Shown here: positions 33,870 to 42,353 of the stretch, piece by piece
How the letters are laid out: each line of letters starts with the position of its first letter
Position numbering within the stretch: position 1 is the first letter of the stretch
Source: Psychroserpens mesophilus
Lineage (GTDB): Bacteria; Bacteroidota; Bacteroidia; Flavobacteriales; Flavobacteriaceae
Length of the DNA stretch: 64,000 nt
Assembly: GCF_000826645.1 (NCBI RefSeq)
Contig: NZ_JXJP01000008.1
Span: 434,001 to 498,000, forward strand
Direction: 5' to 3'
Translations under genes and position numbers: made by a program
Notes under the pieces: generated by a model
Databases searched by the model: none
The model's input: only the letters and a program-made list of their open reading frames with translations
What the model was told of the DNA's origin: nothing

Positions 33870-35500
33870 TCATAGTTTTTTGGTGCAAGTCGCATCTTTG
33901 ACGCTTGTTCATACACATAAGCCCATTGTAACAAAGCACTTTCTGTTAAAGGTTTTGAAATAAATGTCAAACCTCTAGGAACTCCTGCTTCAGTGTAACC
34001 CATTGGAACTGTAAGCGCAGGATATTCTGCAACTGCAGCTTCAGCAGCATGAAAATTATTAACTGATAATATGCCATCTAGATTCTGACGGTCCATAGGA
34101 ACGTCAAAAAATTGCTTTCCGTTGGTCTTTAATGTGTTTTTTATGGCATCAAACTCTTCTTTTGTACTGTTATCTTTTGAAACACCTTCAAATAATTTTT
34201 GACCATAAGGCATGGCTTTTTCCGAGTTTTTTGAATTGAAGTCCATGACATCTTCAATGGTGCTGTAAGTAAGATCTTTATTGGCTGATGTTTTAAAATA
34301 GGTCGCTAAATCTGCTTTCATATCTAAATTAAGCAATCTTAAAAAGTCTGGCAAATCAATTTTTTCTTCGGAAATTTCTACAATTTCAGCACCTTGTTCT
34401 TTAAGAACATTTATCGCATCGACATACAATTCATCATCCATCAATTCTTTAAATGCTCCAAAGCGTTTTCCTTCTAAACTTGCATCTGAAAGTTCGTTGA
34501 AGTAAGACACCGACTTAGGATTTACCGATTTAAAATCATCTTTATCAAGTCCTTTCATTGCATCTAACATGATGGCGCTATCTGTGACATTTTTTGTAAT
34601 TGGTCCTGGTGTATCTAAGGTTGAAGAAATTGGAATGATTCCGGTTCTACTAAGCAAACCAACAGTAGGTTTTAAACCTACAGCAGAATTCTGACTTGCT
34701 GGAGACAAGATTGAACCTGCTGTCTCACTACCTACAGCAGCAGCACAAAAGTTTGCAGCTACTGCTACTCCACTTCCAGAACTTGAACCTCCAGTATCGA
34801 TGGTTCGTCTTCCATATGGGTTTAATGTTTGTCCACCAACAGCACTATAACCACTTGGACATTCACCACAGAAAAAATAAGCCCACTCGCTAAGATTTGC
34901 TTTTCCTAGAATTAATGCACCTGATTCCTTGAGTCGTTTTGTAACAAATGCATCTTCAGTCGTATTGTTTTTTAAGGCTAGAGCTCCAGCTGTTGTAGGC
35001 ATTTCAGTGGTATTGATATTATCTTTTAATAACACTGGCATTCCAAAAATAGGATGCTTCAATTTTTTATTTAACAGCTCGCGATCCTTTTGCATAGCTT
35101 CTTCAATAACATTTGGATTTAAAGAAATTACAGCATTTAACGACAAATCGTTTTCTCTGTCAAATGTTTTAATACGAAATAAATAGAATTTAACAAGCAC
35201 TTCATAACTTAGTTTGCCTTCAGAAATTTGCTTTTGAAGCGTAGGAATATCTTGGTCCAAAATTAGAGATTTGAGCGCCTCGTACTTTTCTTCAGAAAAA
35301 TCGGCCAGTTGCTTTTCTAAAGATTTCCAGATTTGTTCATTAGCTATAATTTCAGAATCTAAGATTTTAAAATCTCTAAAATCTTTAGTGGAAATAGCAC
35401 TAATGCCGGAAGAAGATTCAACGTCTGTCTCTAGGTTTTTAGAATCTTTCTTGCAAGATAATAGAACAAAAAATAGGCAAAGGCTTAAAAAATATCTCAT
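33866..35500 (-). CDS. Amidase-signature-family lipoprotein
   Basis: 544 residues from the ATG at 35500, giving a lipoprotein signal (VLLSC). An upstream in-frame ATG would bury the signal. The amidase signature GGSSSGSGVAVAANFCAAAVGSETAGSI carries the cis-Ser and nucleophilic Ser, and VLLKDNINT carries the catalytic Lys. Residues 40-130 form an extra N-terminal helical segment. Family members hydrolyse carboxamides; substrates are not predictable, though exported members may act on peptides or acylated amines. It lies downstream of the small membrane-protein gene. Confidence 0.88.
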   Translation of the reverse strand: MRYFLSLCLFFVLLSCKKDSKNLETDVESSSGISAISTKDFRDFKILDSEIIANEQIWKSLEKQLADFSEEKYEALKSLILDQDIPTLQKQISEGKLSYEVLVKFYLFRIKTFDRENDLSLNAVISLNPNVIEEAMQKDRELLNKKLKHPIFGMPVLLKDNINTTEMPTTAGALALKNNTTEDAFVTKRLKESGALILGKANLSEWAYFFCGECPSGYSAVGGQTLNPYGRRTIDTGGSSSGSGVAVAANFCAAAVGSETAGSILSPASQNSAVGLKPTVGLLSRTGIIPISSTLDTPGPITKNVTDSAIMLDAMKGLDKDDFKSVNPKSVSYFNELSDASLEGKRFGAFKELMDDELYVDAINVLKEQGAEIVEISEEKIDLPDFLRLLNLDMKADLATYFKTSANKDLTYSTIEDVMDFNSKNSEKAMPYGQKLFEGVSKDNSTKEEFDAIKNTLKTNGKQFFDVPMDRQNLDGILSVNNFHAAEAAVAEYPALTVPMGYTEAGVPRGLTFISKPLTESALLQWAYVYEQASKMRLAPKNYD

Positions 35501-35542
35501 CGTTTCTTTTTTATAAAAATACGAAATACACATGAAACACAA

Positions 35543-35893
35543 TTATGATGTATATGGATTTATATCCATAATAAATTCATAAATATATGATTGATAAAAA
35601 TAAACCAATAGTGCCAGAGAAAATAATGCATAAACCACTTTAAAATTATACTGTTTTGTTATTATAATGCGACCAGAAAGCACCATTATAATTGCAAAGT
35701 ATGGTATAATAAAATATGATGGAAAAGCTACATAAGAATTGATATGCTTCGGGATTAATGGATTTTCAGGTTTAGAGATAAGTCCGAAAAGTGGTTGAAG
35801 ATTTTTAACAAACATTATAACCGAATACATGAAGGTTACAAACGTTATCAACTTTAAAATATAATAATTTTTAAAACTGAAACTTGTAGTCAT
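35543..35893 (-). CDS. Hypothetical membrane protein (116 aa)
   Basis: 116 residues with three to four hydrophobic segments: about 12-28, 54-75 (YFIIPYFAIIMVLSG) and 85-105. No family is recognised. It is followed after 42 bp by the amidase gene on the same strand. The gap behind ftsY (35894-35925) carries a small palindromic repeat. Function unknown. Confidence 0.6.
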   Translation of the reverse strand: MTTSFSFKNYYILKLITFVTFMYSVIMFVKNLQPLFGLISKPENPLIPKHINSYVAFPSYFIIPYFAIIMVLSGRIIITKQYNFKVVYALFSLALLVYFYQSYIYEFIMDINPYTS

Positions 35894-35899
35894 TATGTA

Positions 35900-35925
35900 G
35901 AGATTCCTCCCAGCACAGGAATTTA
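35900..35925. repeat. Short palindromic repeat, ATTCCT/AGGAAT type
   Basis: GAGATTCCTCCCAGCACAGGAATT, an ATTCCT / AGGAAT hairpin. It sits between the ftsY stop and the membrane-protein start. Related hairpins occur at 40909, 53827 and 63302. Confidence 0.5.
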
Positions 35926-36900
35926 TTATTTGAAGAAAGAATCGACAAACTCATATTTATTGAAGACTTGTAAATCTTCGATACCTTCTCCAACTCCGAT
36001 ATACTTTACTGGAATTTTGAATTGATCACTAATCCCAATAACAACTCCACCTTTAGCTGTACCGTCTAATTTAGTTACTGCTAAAGACGTCACTTCTGTT
36101 GCAGCAGTAAATTGTTTAGCTTGTTCAAAAGCGTTCTGTCCTGTCGAACCATCTAACACTAAAAGCACATCGTGAGGTGCATCACCAACCACCTTTTGCA
36201 TGACACGTTTTACTTTAGTCAGCTCGTTCATTAAGTTGATTTTGTTGTGTAAACGACCAGCAGTATCAATAATAATCACATCTGCATCTTGATTTACACC
36301 AGATTGAAGTGCATCAAATGCAACACTTGCAGGATCAGATCCCATTTCTTGTCGTATCATAGGCACATCAACACGATCAGCCCAAACCTGAAGTTGATCG
36401 ATAGCTGCTGCTCTAAACGTATCTGCAGCACCAAGCACAACTTTTAAGCCTTTCTTTTTAAACTGATAAGCCAGCTTACCAATAGTTGTCGTTTTTCCAA
36501 CACCATTAACACCAACAACCATTAATACATAAGGTGTTTTGGAACCATCTGCTTGCTCTGGCAGTTGCGGAATCACATAATCTGTATCTTCTCCTGAATT
36601 GGTTTCAGATAACAAACCAGCAATTTCATCTCGTAATATCTGATTTAGCTCTGAGGCACCTAAATATTTATCTTTTGCTACGCGTTCTTCGATACGCTCA
36701 ATAACCTTTAATGTTGTATTGACACCGACATCACTACTGACTAAAATTTCCTCAAGATTATCTAAGACATCATCATCAACCTTAGATTTACCAGCAACCG
36801 CTTTATTTAATTTTGAGAAAAATGAAGTTTTCGATTTCTCTAAGCCTTTATCTAAGGTTTCTTTTTTTTCTGAAGAAAATATTTTTTTAAAAAAACTCAT
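35926..36900 (-). CDS. ftsY: Signal recognition particle receptor FtsY
   Basis: 324 residues from the ATG at 36900 (MSFFKKIFSSEKKE). It has a short acidic/basic A-domain, an N domain, and the SRP GTPase G domain with GVNGVGKTTTIGKLA (P loop), DTFRAAA, DTAGRLH and TKLDGTAKGG. It docks SRP-ribosome complexes at the SecYEG translocon. It lies downstream of rpmB-rpmG-DUF4295. In many Bacteroidota genomes rimO follows ftsY directly; here three other genes lie between. Confidence 0.94.
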   Translation of the reverse strand: MSFFKKIFSSEKKETLDKGLEKSKTSFFSKLNKAVAGKSKVDDDVLDNLEEILVSSDVGVNTTLKVIERIEERVAKDKYLGASELNQILRDEIAGLLSETNSGEDTDYVIPQLPEQADGSKTPYVLMVVGVNGVGKTTTIGKLAYQFKKKGLKVVLGAADTFRAAAIDQLQVWADRVDVPMIRQEMGSDPASVAFDALQSGVNQDADVIIIDTAGRLHNKINLMNELTKVKRVMQKVVGDAPHDVLLVLDGSTGQNAFEQAKQFTAATEVTSLAVTKLDGTAKGGVVIGISDQFKIPVKYIGVGEGIEDLQVFNKYEFVDSFFK

Positions 36901-37019
36901 AGTATTGTTTAGTTGTTTGTTGTTCATAAAGGATGTGATTCCTCTAAATTACAAGGCAAATTCCTTGCCTTAAAATTACACTGCTAAAATGGCAGTAAAA
37001 CACTCAAATATAGCCATAA

Positions 37020-37049
37020 AAAAACTGCTTTCAAATATGAAAGCAGTTC
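37020..37049 (-). terminator. Terminator of the rpmB-rpmG-DUF4295 operon
   Basis: AACTGCTTTCA (37023-37033) pairs with TGAAAGCAGTT (37038-37048). On the minus strand it is followed by a T run (AAAAAA on plus). It lies 25 bp behind the DUF4295 stop, between it and ftsY. Confidence 0.85.
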
Positions 37050-37073
37050 GTATTTAGATCAATGTTGACTAAA

Positions 37074-37226
37074 TTATTTTTTGTCTAAAAAATCATTGAC
37101 AAACTCTGGTGCCATTACTGACTCAACAAACATGTAAGCGCCTGTTTTTGGAGACTTTACCATTTTGATCGCTTTTGTAAGTCTTTTAGATCCTGTTTGT
37201 AATGATGCTACTGATTTCTTTGCCAT
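37074..37226 (-). CDS. DUF4295 family small protein
   Basis: 50-residue basic protein (MAKKSVASLQTGSKRLTKAI, ending FVNDFLDKK), located immediately behind rpmG with a 7-bp gap. Its size and place between the ribosomal protein genes rpmB-rpmG and ftsY match the DUF4295 family conserved in Bacteroidota. The function is unknown; the genomic context suggests a ribosome-associated role. A terminator follows at 37020-37049. Confidence 0.9.
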   Translation of the reverse strand: MAKKSVASLQTGSKRLTKAIKMVKSPKTGAYMFVESVMAPEFVNDFLDKK

Positions 37227-37233
37227 GACTTAA

Positions 37234-37416
37234 TTATTTAATTTCTTTATGAACTGTCATACGCTTTAAGATAGGATTAAATTTCTTAATCTCCATTCTG
37301 TCTGGCGTATTCTTTTTATTTTTCGTTGTAATGTAACGAGAAGTTCCTGGTTGCCCAGACTCTTTATGCTCTGTACATTCTAATATTACCTGTATTCTAT
37401 TTCCTTTTTTTGCCAT
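37234..37416 (-). CDS. rpmG: 50S ribosomal protein L33
   Basis: 60 residues: [35 protein letters not shown] and [15 protein letters not shown]. This is the standard L33 pattern. Only one cysteine (Cys14) is present, so it is the non-zinc type. It lies between rpmB and the DUF4295 gene with short gaps, a single ribosomal protein transcript. Confidence 0.96.
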   Translation of the reverse strand: MAKKGNRIQVILECTEHKESGQPGTSRYITTKNKKNTPDRMEIKKFNPILKRMTVHKEIK

Positions 37417-37443
37417 TTTGGGTGACTTTAAGCAGTTACGCTA

Positions 37444-37680
37444 TTATTTTAAAAATCCTTTAGATTTAGCTTCTTTCAATGCAGCAGAAATACCAATTTT
37501 ATTGATAGTCTTTAATGCTGAAGTAGACACCTTTAAGGTAACCCACTTATCTTCTTCAGGAATAAAGAAACGCTTCTTGATTAAGTTAGCGTTAAATTTA
37601 CGCTTCGTTTTGTTCATAGCGTGAGAAACATTGTTTCCAACCATCGCTTTCTTTCCTGTAAGTTCACAAACTCTTGACAT
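37444..37680 (-). CDS. rpmB: 50S ribosomal protein L28
   Basis: 78 residues: MSRVCELTGKKAMVGNNVSHA, NKTKRKFNANL and KVSTSALKTINKIG. This is the full L28 signature. It is the first gene of rpmB-rpmG-DUF4295, with a promoter at 37721-37752 on the minus strand. Confidence 0.96.
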   Translation of the reverse strand: MSRVCELTGKKAMVGNNVSHAMNKTKRKFNANLIKKRFFIPEEDKWVTLKVSTSALKTINKIGISAALKEAKSKGFLK

Positions 37681-37720
37681 TTCTTTCTAACTTTTAATTA
37701 TCTTTCTGTAAAACAGGGTG

Positions 37721-37752
37721 CAAATTTAGTAAATCTTTATAATATCAACAAA
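37721..37752 (-). promoter_or_regulatory. Promoter of rpmB
   Basis: On the minus strand TAAATTTG (37721-37728) fits the TAnnTTTG -7 box, and TTG/TTTG at 37746-37752 lies 17-20 bp upstream, as expected for the -33 element. The start of transcription would fall near 37714, 34 bp before the rpmB ATG. Confidence 0.6.
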
Positions 37753-37761
37753 CTAATAGTG

Positions 37762-39009
37762 CTACTTTTTTAAAATTTCTTTTTGTAGCATTTCAAAAGC
37801 TTTATTTGCTGCTTTATTAATCACTTTAACGCGATGATTTCCAAAGCTAAATTGTTCAGAATACACTTCGCTTTTTGTAGCTATAGCAATACATACAACA
37901 CCTAAATCTTCATCTGTATCGTCTTTCGTAGGGCCAGCATTTCCTGTTGTAGCAATGGCATAATCTGTCTTCATAATTTGTAAAACATTTTTGGCCATGG
38001 CCTCAGCAACCTGTGTGCTCACAACTGAATATTTATCAATAATATCTTCAGAAACTTTAAGAACATTAACCTTTATATCCTTCGTGTAACTCACAATACT
38101 CCCTTTAAAATATTTAGATGCACCTGCATTTGCAGTAAATCGTTCAGCAATTAAACCTCCTGTACAACTCTCGGCTGTTGCGACTGTTTTACCTATTTCA
38201 GTTAAATACTTGCCTATTACTGCCTCAATGGATAAATCTTCTTCAAAACCTGCAAATATATCTTCTATTTGTGGCAACAATACATCGGTTTGCTTTTGCA
38301 TTTCGGCTACAATAAGGTCTTTATTATTACCTTTAGCAGACAAACGTAAACGCACACGACCTAAACTGGGCAAGTACGCTAATTTGATAAACTCTGGCAA
38401 CTCATTTTCAAAAGCTTCAATGCGTTCGGCTAGAGAGCTTTCCCCTAAGCCATAGGTCAAAAATGTTTTGTGTTCAATGTAAGGGAACTTAAAACGGGTT
38501 CTTAATTTCGGAATGACTTCCTCTGTAATTAAGGCTTTCATTTCGTATGGGACACCTGGCAAGGACACAAATACAGTATTATTTTTTTCAAGCCACATAC
38601 CTGGTGCGCTTCCGTATTTATTCATTAACACCTCGGCTTTTGAGGGCACTAAAGCCTGATCTAGATTGACCTGCATTACAGGCTTTTTAACATATACGTT
38701 CCAGAGATGTTCTATATTTTTTCTAACGGAAAGATTTTCAGTTAGTGAATCGTCAAAATAATCTGTAATTGTTTTTTTGGTAATATCATCTTTAGTAGGC
38801 CCTAAACCACCTGTTAAAATAACAAGATCGGCATTAGCTTCAGCTTCTGAGAGTGCTTTTAGAATGTGCAACCTGTCGTCTTGTACGGAAGTAATTTGAT
38901 AGACTGAAACACCGATTTTATTGAGTTGCTTAGCTATAAATGCGGAATTGGTATCCACAATTTGACCAATGAGAATTTCATCACCAATGGTAATTATTTC
39001 TGCTTGCAT
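37762..39009 (-). CDS. cinA: CinA family nicotinamide mononucleotide deamidase-like protein
   Basis: 415 residues with two domains. The N-terminal MoCF-like domain shows AEIITIGDEILIGQIVDTNSAFIA and LTGGLGPTKDDITK. The C-terminal CinA domain (PncC-like) shows VATAESCTGGLIAERFTANAGASKYFKGSIVSY and ATTGNAGPTKDD. CinA proteins hydrolyse ADP-ribose or deamidate nicotinamide mononucleotide for NAD recycling. It overlaps the stop of the upstream Hpt gene by 1 bp. Confidence 0.92.
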   Translation of the reverse strand: MQAEIITIGDEILIGQIVDTNSAFIAKQLNKIGVSVYQITSVQDDRLHILKALSEAEANADLVILTGGLGPTKDDITKKTITDYFDDSLTENLSVRKNIEHLWNVYVKKPVMQVNLDQALVPSKAEVLMNKYGSAPGMWLEKNNTVFVSLPGVPYEMKALITEEVIPKLRTRFKFPYIEHKTFLTYGLGESSLAERIEAFENELPEFIKLAYLPSLGRVRLRLSAKGNNKDLIVAEMQKQTDVLLPQIEDIFAGFEEDLSIEAVIGKYLTEIGKTVATAESCTGGLIAERFTANAGASKYFKGSIVSYTKDIKVNVLKVSEDIIDKYSVVSTQVAEAMAKNVLQIMKTDYAIATTGNAGPTKDDTDEDLGVVCIAIATKSEVYSEQFSFGNHRVKVINKAANKAFEMLQKEILKK

Positions 39010-39350
39010 TATATATTAAAGTCTTCTTTGAGTTCTGCCGTTGCATTTTCAACAGCTGTAAGCACGAGTTCTAATTCTTTAGTACAATCTTCTCCAGTTT
39101 TTTCAAATTTTCCCCAATCCTGTACTACGATTAGGTCCTGAAGCACACCTAATTCGAAAAGATCTACAGTAGGTTTCATTTTATGAGCAGCCTGATAGGC
39201 ATTGTAGTAATCTTGTTCTGCCACTGCTTTTTTGAGACGTTCAGCATCAACAGGTACTTCTTCTAAAAATGCGGCCGCTAATGCTGCTATAAAGTCTTCG
39301 TCATTATCAGCTAATTCACGTACTCTGTATAATTTGTAATGTTGTTCCAT
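39009..39350 (-). CDS. Hpt-domain phosphotransfer protein
   Basis: 113 residues, a single histidine-phosphotransfer domain. The phospho-acceptor is His56 in AAHKMKPTVDLF (family pattern HxLKG; here HKMKP), and the domain consists of helices. It would relay phosphate between a hybrid kinase and a response regulator, but neither is nearby. It is coupled with its neighbours: the FAH-family stop adjoins its start without a gap and cinA overlaps its end, so it is transcribed with metabolic genes rather than signalling genes. Confidence 0.75.
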   Translation of the reverse strand: MEQHYKLYRVRELADNDEDFIAALAAAFLEEVPVDAERLKKAVAEQDYYNAYQAAHKMKPTVDLFELGVLQDLIVVQDWGKFEKTGEDCTKELELVLTAVENATAELKEDFNI

Positions 39351-39962
39351 TTATTTTACTGTTATTGAAAACAATTGTTTGTCTTCTATAAATCCGGTTA
39401 GTTTGTCATTAGCAATAACTCTGCCAACTCCTGCAGGAGTTCCCGTAAATATAATATCTCCAATCTTTAAAGTAAAATATTTTGACACATATTCGATGAT
39501 TTCGTCAATTTTGTACAACATTAAACTGGTATTACCCTCTTGTACAATTGCTTGGTTTTTTTGCAAACTGAAATTAATGTTATTAAGATCTTTAAAATCT
39601 TGTTTTGGAAGCCATTCACCAATAACAGCTGCACCATCAAAGGCTTTTGCTTTTTCCCATGGCAGCCCTTTTTCTTTCAATTTTGATTGCAAATCACGAG
39701 CGGTAAAATCGATTCCTAAACCAATTTCACTGTAATATTTGTGTGCAAATTTTTTTGCAATATGCTTTCCAACCTTATTGATCTTAACCAATACTTCAAC
39801 TTCATGATGTACATCTTCGGAAAAATCTGGAATAAAAAACGGTTGTTTTTTTAATAAAATAGACGTATCTGGTTTTAGAAAAACTACAGGATCTGTTGGC
39901 TTTTCATTTTCAAGTTCTTTAATGTGATCTGTATAGTTTCGACCAATGCAAATCAATTTCAT
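39351..39962 (-). CDS. Fumarylacetoacetate hydrolase family protein
   Basis: 203 residues, the compact single-domain FAH fold. MKLICIGRNYTDHIKELEN is the start, PVVFLKPDTSIL and HHEVEVLVKINKVGKHI contain metal ligands, IGLGIDFTARDLQ follows, and IIFTGTPAGVGRV is the C-terminal signature. Members hydrolyse or decarboxylate acylpyruvates or related oxo-acids in a metal-dependent way. It heads a tightly packed run FAH-Hpt-cinA. The exact substrate is unknown. Confidence 0.88.
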   Translation of the reverse strand: MKLICIGRNYTDHIKELENEKPTDPVVFLKPDTSILLKKQPFFIPDFSEDVHHEVEVLVKINKVGKHIAKKFAHKYYSEIGLGIDFTARDLQSKLKEKGLPWEKAKAFDGAAVIGEWLPKQDFKDLNNINFSLQKNQAIVQEGNTSLMLYKIDEIIEYVSKYFTLKIGDIIFTGTPAGVGRVIANDKLTGFIEDKQLFSITVK

Positions 39963-39998
39963 ACTGTAGACTAGTTAGACGTGTTAGACTATTTAGAT

Positions 39999-40775
39999 TT
40001 AAAGCAATTTATTATTGAAAGCTCTCAATTTAATAGCAGTAAGTACTTTCTTCGTATAAAGTGGAAAGTCTGCGTTAAGCAACCAGCCGAAATAACCTGG
40101 TTCATTTTCTAGTACTTCTGTAACCAGTTTACCTTTATGCTTTCCGAATGAGAAACACTCCTCACCTTCTTTAGTGTACGCTATAAATCCTGCGAAATCT
40201 GCAAACTTTTTACGCGAACTGAATTCTGCCAAAAAATTAGCATCATTTTCTAATTCTTCGTATTTATCCAATTGCGCTTTTAAAACTTCATAAGTCGCTA
40301 GAGTATCGGCTTCAGCACTATGTGCATCATCCAAATTTTTATCGCAATAAAATTTATAAGCAGCACTTAATGTACGTTGTTCCATTTTATGAAAAATAGT
40401 TTGCACATCGATGGATTGTCTGTTTTTCATATCAAAATCAACCTCAGCACGCAGCATTTCTTCAGCTAATAAAGGAATATCAAAACGGTTAGAATTGAAA
40501 CCTCCCAAATCTGAATCTTTAATGATGTTGTGCACCTCTTTAGCAATCTCTTTAAACGTAGGTTTATCTGCTACATCAGCATCTGAAATTCCATGAACTT
40601 GCGTCACAACATAAGGAATTGGAATGGTTGGATTTACACGTTGTGTGTAGTTTTCTTCCTTTCCGTTAGGATGGACTTTTAAGATTGAAATTTCGACAAT
40701 TCGGTCGTTTGTGATATTTATTCCTGTAGTTTCTAAATCGAAAAAACAGATAGGTTTAGTCAGGTTCAGTTGCAT
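39999..40775 (-). CDS. DEDDh 3'-5' exonuclease, DnaQ-like
   Basis: 258 residues. The exonuclease motifs are FFDLETTGINITNDRIVEIS (Asp and Glu of Exo I), GGFNSNRFDIPLL (Exo II Asp) and DAHSAEADTLATYEVL (Exo III His and Asp). The C-terminal 60 residues (CFSFGKHKGKLVTEVL, GYFGWLLNADFP) form a small domain found behind many stand-alone DnaQ-like nucleases. It may proofread or degrade RNA or DNA ends; polymerase association is unknown. It is followed downstream by the FAH gene after 36 bp. Confidence 0.88.
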   Translation of the reverse strand: MQLNLTKPICFFDLETTGINITNDRIVEISILKVHPNGKEENYTQRVNPTIPIPYVVTQVHGISDADVADKPTFKEIAKEVHNIIKDSDLGGFNSNRFDIPLLAEEMLRAEVDFDMKNRQSIDVQTIFHKMEQRTLSAAYKFYCDKNLDDAHSAEADTLATYEVLKAQLDKYEELENDANFLAEFSSRKKFADFAGFIAYTKEGEECFSFGKHKGKLVTEVLENEPGYFGWLLNADFPLYTKKVLTAIKLRAFNNKLL

Positions 40776-40865
40776 TCAAATATATTTTGGATAAAGATAA
40801 ATAGAATATGTGAAAAAGCGGATTTTGAGTCTTATAAACATTTACATCAACTTTATTCTTTTGAC

Positions 40866-40898
40866 AAAAAAAGCACAATTTTAAAATTGCGCTTTTCT
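40866..40898 (-). terminator. Terminator between the E2 and exonuclease genes
   Basis: AAAAGCACAATTTT / AAAATTGCGCTTTT, a near-perfect inverted repeat with T runs on both strands. It lies upstream of the exonuclease transcript start and 35 bp behind the stop of the minus-strand E2 gene, so it ends the E2 gene. Confidence 0.65.
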
Positions 40899-40908
40899 AT
40901 ATATTAAT

Positions 40909-40934
40909 GAGATTCCTGTCTTCACCGGAATTTT
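40909..40934. repeat. Short palindromic repeat, ATTCC/GGAAT type
   Basis: GAGATTCCTGTCTTCACCGGAATTTT, an ATTCC / GGAAT hairpin of the same class as those at 35900, 53827 and 63302. It abuts the stop codon of the E2 gene. Confidence 0.5.
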
Positions 40935-42267
40935 AAATTTCTCTATTTGGATCCCAAGCCTCTAAGTAATCTTTTACAGCCTTAACAAATTGTCCGCCAA
41001 GCGCTCCATTGACCACACGATGATCATAAGAATGTGACATAAACATTCGGTAACGAATTCCGATAAAATCACCTTCAGGCGTTTCAACGACTGCTGGCAC
41101 TTTCCTGATGGCTCCAAGTGCTAAAATACCAACTTGAGGTTGATTTATAATTGGCGTTCCCATAATACTTCCGAAGGTACCTACATTAGTTACTGTGTAT
41201 GTTCCTCCTTGAATATCATCTGGTTTTAATTTATTTTCTCTTGCTCTATTTGCCAAATCATTTACCTTTTTGGTCATACCAACGAGGTTTAGCTGATCTG
41301 CATCTTTAATGACTGGAACAATTAAATTCCCATCACCTAAAGCAGCTGCCATTCCTAAATTAATATGCTTTTTCTTGATAATGCTATCTCCTTGAACCGA
41401 AATATTCATCATTGGAAAATCGCGCAAAGCTTTGGCTACTGCTTCCATAAATATTGGAGTAAACGTCAGGTTTTCACCTTCTCGTTTAAAGAATTCATCT
41501 TTAACTTTTTTACGCCAGTTCCAGATTTTGGTGACATCGGCTTCAATAAAACTTTGCACGTGTGCCGAAGTTTGAACTGACTCGACCATGTGATGTGCAA
41601 TTAATTTACCCATTCTGGTCATTTCTATAATTTCATCGTCACCATTTGCCACAACAGGTGTTGGAGCTGGTTTAGATTCTGGAACTTTCACTTCTGGAGC
41701 AGTTTCTGGAGCTTTTTCCGTATTAGAAGGTGCTGCCTGAGGTTGAGAACTTTTATTTTCTATGTAAGACAACATATCATTTTTAGTGACACGCCCTTCT
41801 TTTCCTGTGCCTTCAATGCTATCTAATTCGGCTTGAGAAATCCCTTCCTGCTTCGCCATATTTTTAACTAATGGCGAATAAAAACGCTCTCCTGAATTCA
41901 CTATAGGTGAAGCTGTTTCTTTTGCAGCAACTACTGTTTTCGTGACTTCTGCAACAGCAGGCGATTCTTGAACGGCTTCCTTTACAGGTTCTGATTTAGG
42001 AGCTTCAGCTGAAGCATTACCTTCACCAGCAATTTCAATTATAGCTATAGTTTGACCAACCTGAACGACATCATCAACATCGAATAGTTTTTCGATTAAA
42101 ACACCATCAACTTCACTAGGTACTTCACTATCTACTTTATCTGTTGCAATTTCTAAAACTGCTTCATCTGCTTCGATAGTATCACCTACTTCTTTTAACC
42201 AAGATGTTATTGTTGCCTCAGCAACACTCTCTCCCATTTTAGGAAGCTTTAATTCAAATTTTGCCAT
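40933..42267 (-). CDS. 2-oxo acid dehydrogenase E2 (dihydrolipoamide acyltransferase)
   Basis: 444 residues. A lipoyl domain (1-78) has Lys44 in EIATDKVDSE. A peripheral-subunit-binding domain lies at about 132-170 (FYSPLVKNMAKQEGIS, GRVTKNDML), and the catalytic domain at about 210-444. The catalytic motif reads SYDHRVVNGALGG: His416 is kept but the usual aspartate two turns later (HxxxDG) is Asn420. The E1 and E3 genes are not adjacent. The shape fits the branched-chain or mixed 2-oxoacid type rather than pyruvate E2. Linkers are Pro/Ala-rich. Confidence 0.88.
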   Translation of the reverse strand: MAKFELKLPKMGESVAEATITSWLKEVGDTIEADEAVLEIATDKVDSEVPSEVDGVLIEKLFDVDDVVQVGQTIAIIEIAGEGNASAEAPKSEPVKEAVQESPAVAEVTKTVVAAKETASPIVNSGERFYSPLVKNMAKQEGISQAELDSIEGTGKEGRVTKNDMLSYIENKSSQPQAAPSNTEKAPETAPEVKVPESKPAPTPVVANGDDEIIEMTRMGKLIAHHMVESVQTSAHVQSFIEADVTKIWNWRKKVKDEFFKREGENLTFTPIFMEAVAKALRDFPMMNISVQGDSIIKKKHINLGMAAALGDGNLIVPVIKDADQLNLVGMTKKVNDLANRARENKLKPDDIQGGTYTVTNVGTFGSIMGTPIINQPQVGILALGAIRKVPAVVETPEGDFIGIRYRMFMSHSYDHRVVNGALGGQFVKAVKDYLEAWDPNREI

Positions 42268-42353
42268 ATCTGTAATCTAGCGTCAATTATTCATTTAACG
42301 ATTGCAAAATTAACGAAAAATCAATACAATCGTTGCGATTTTTTCAATTAATT

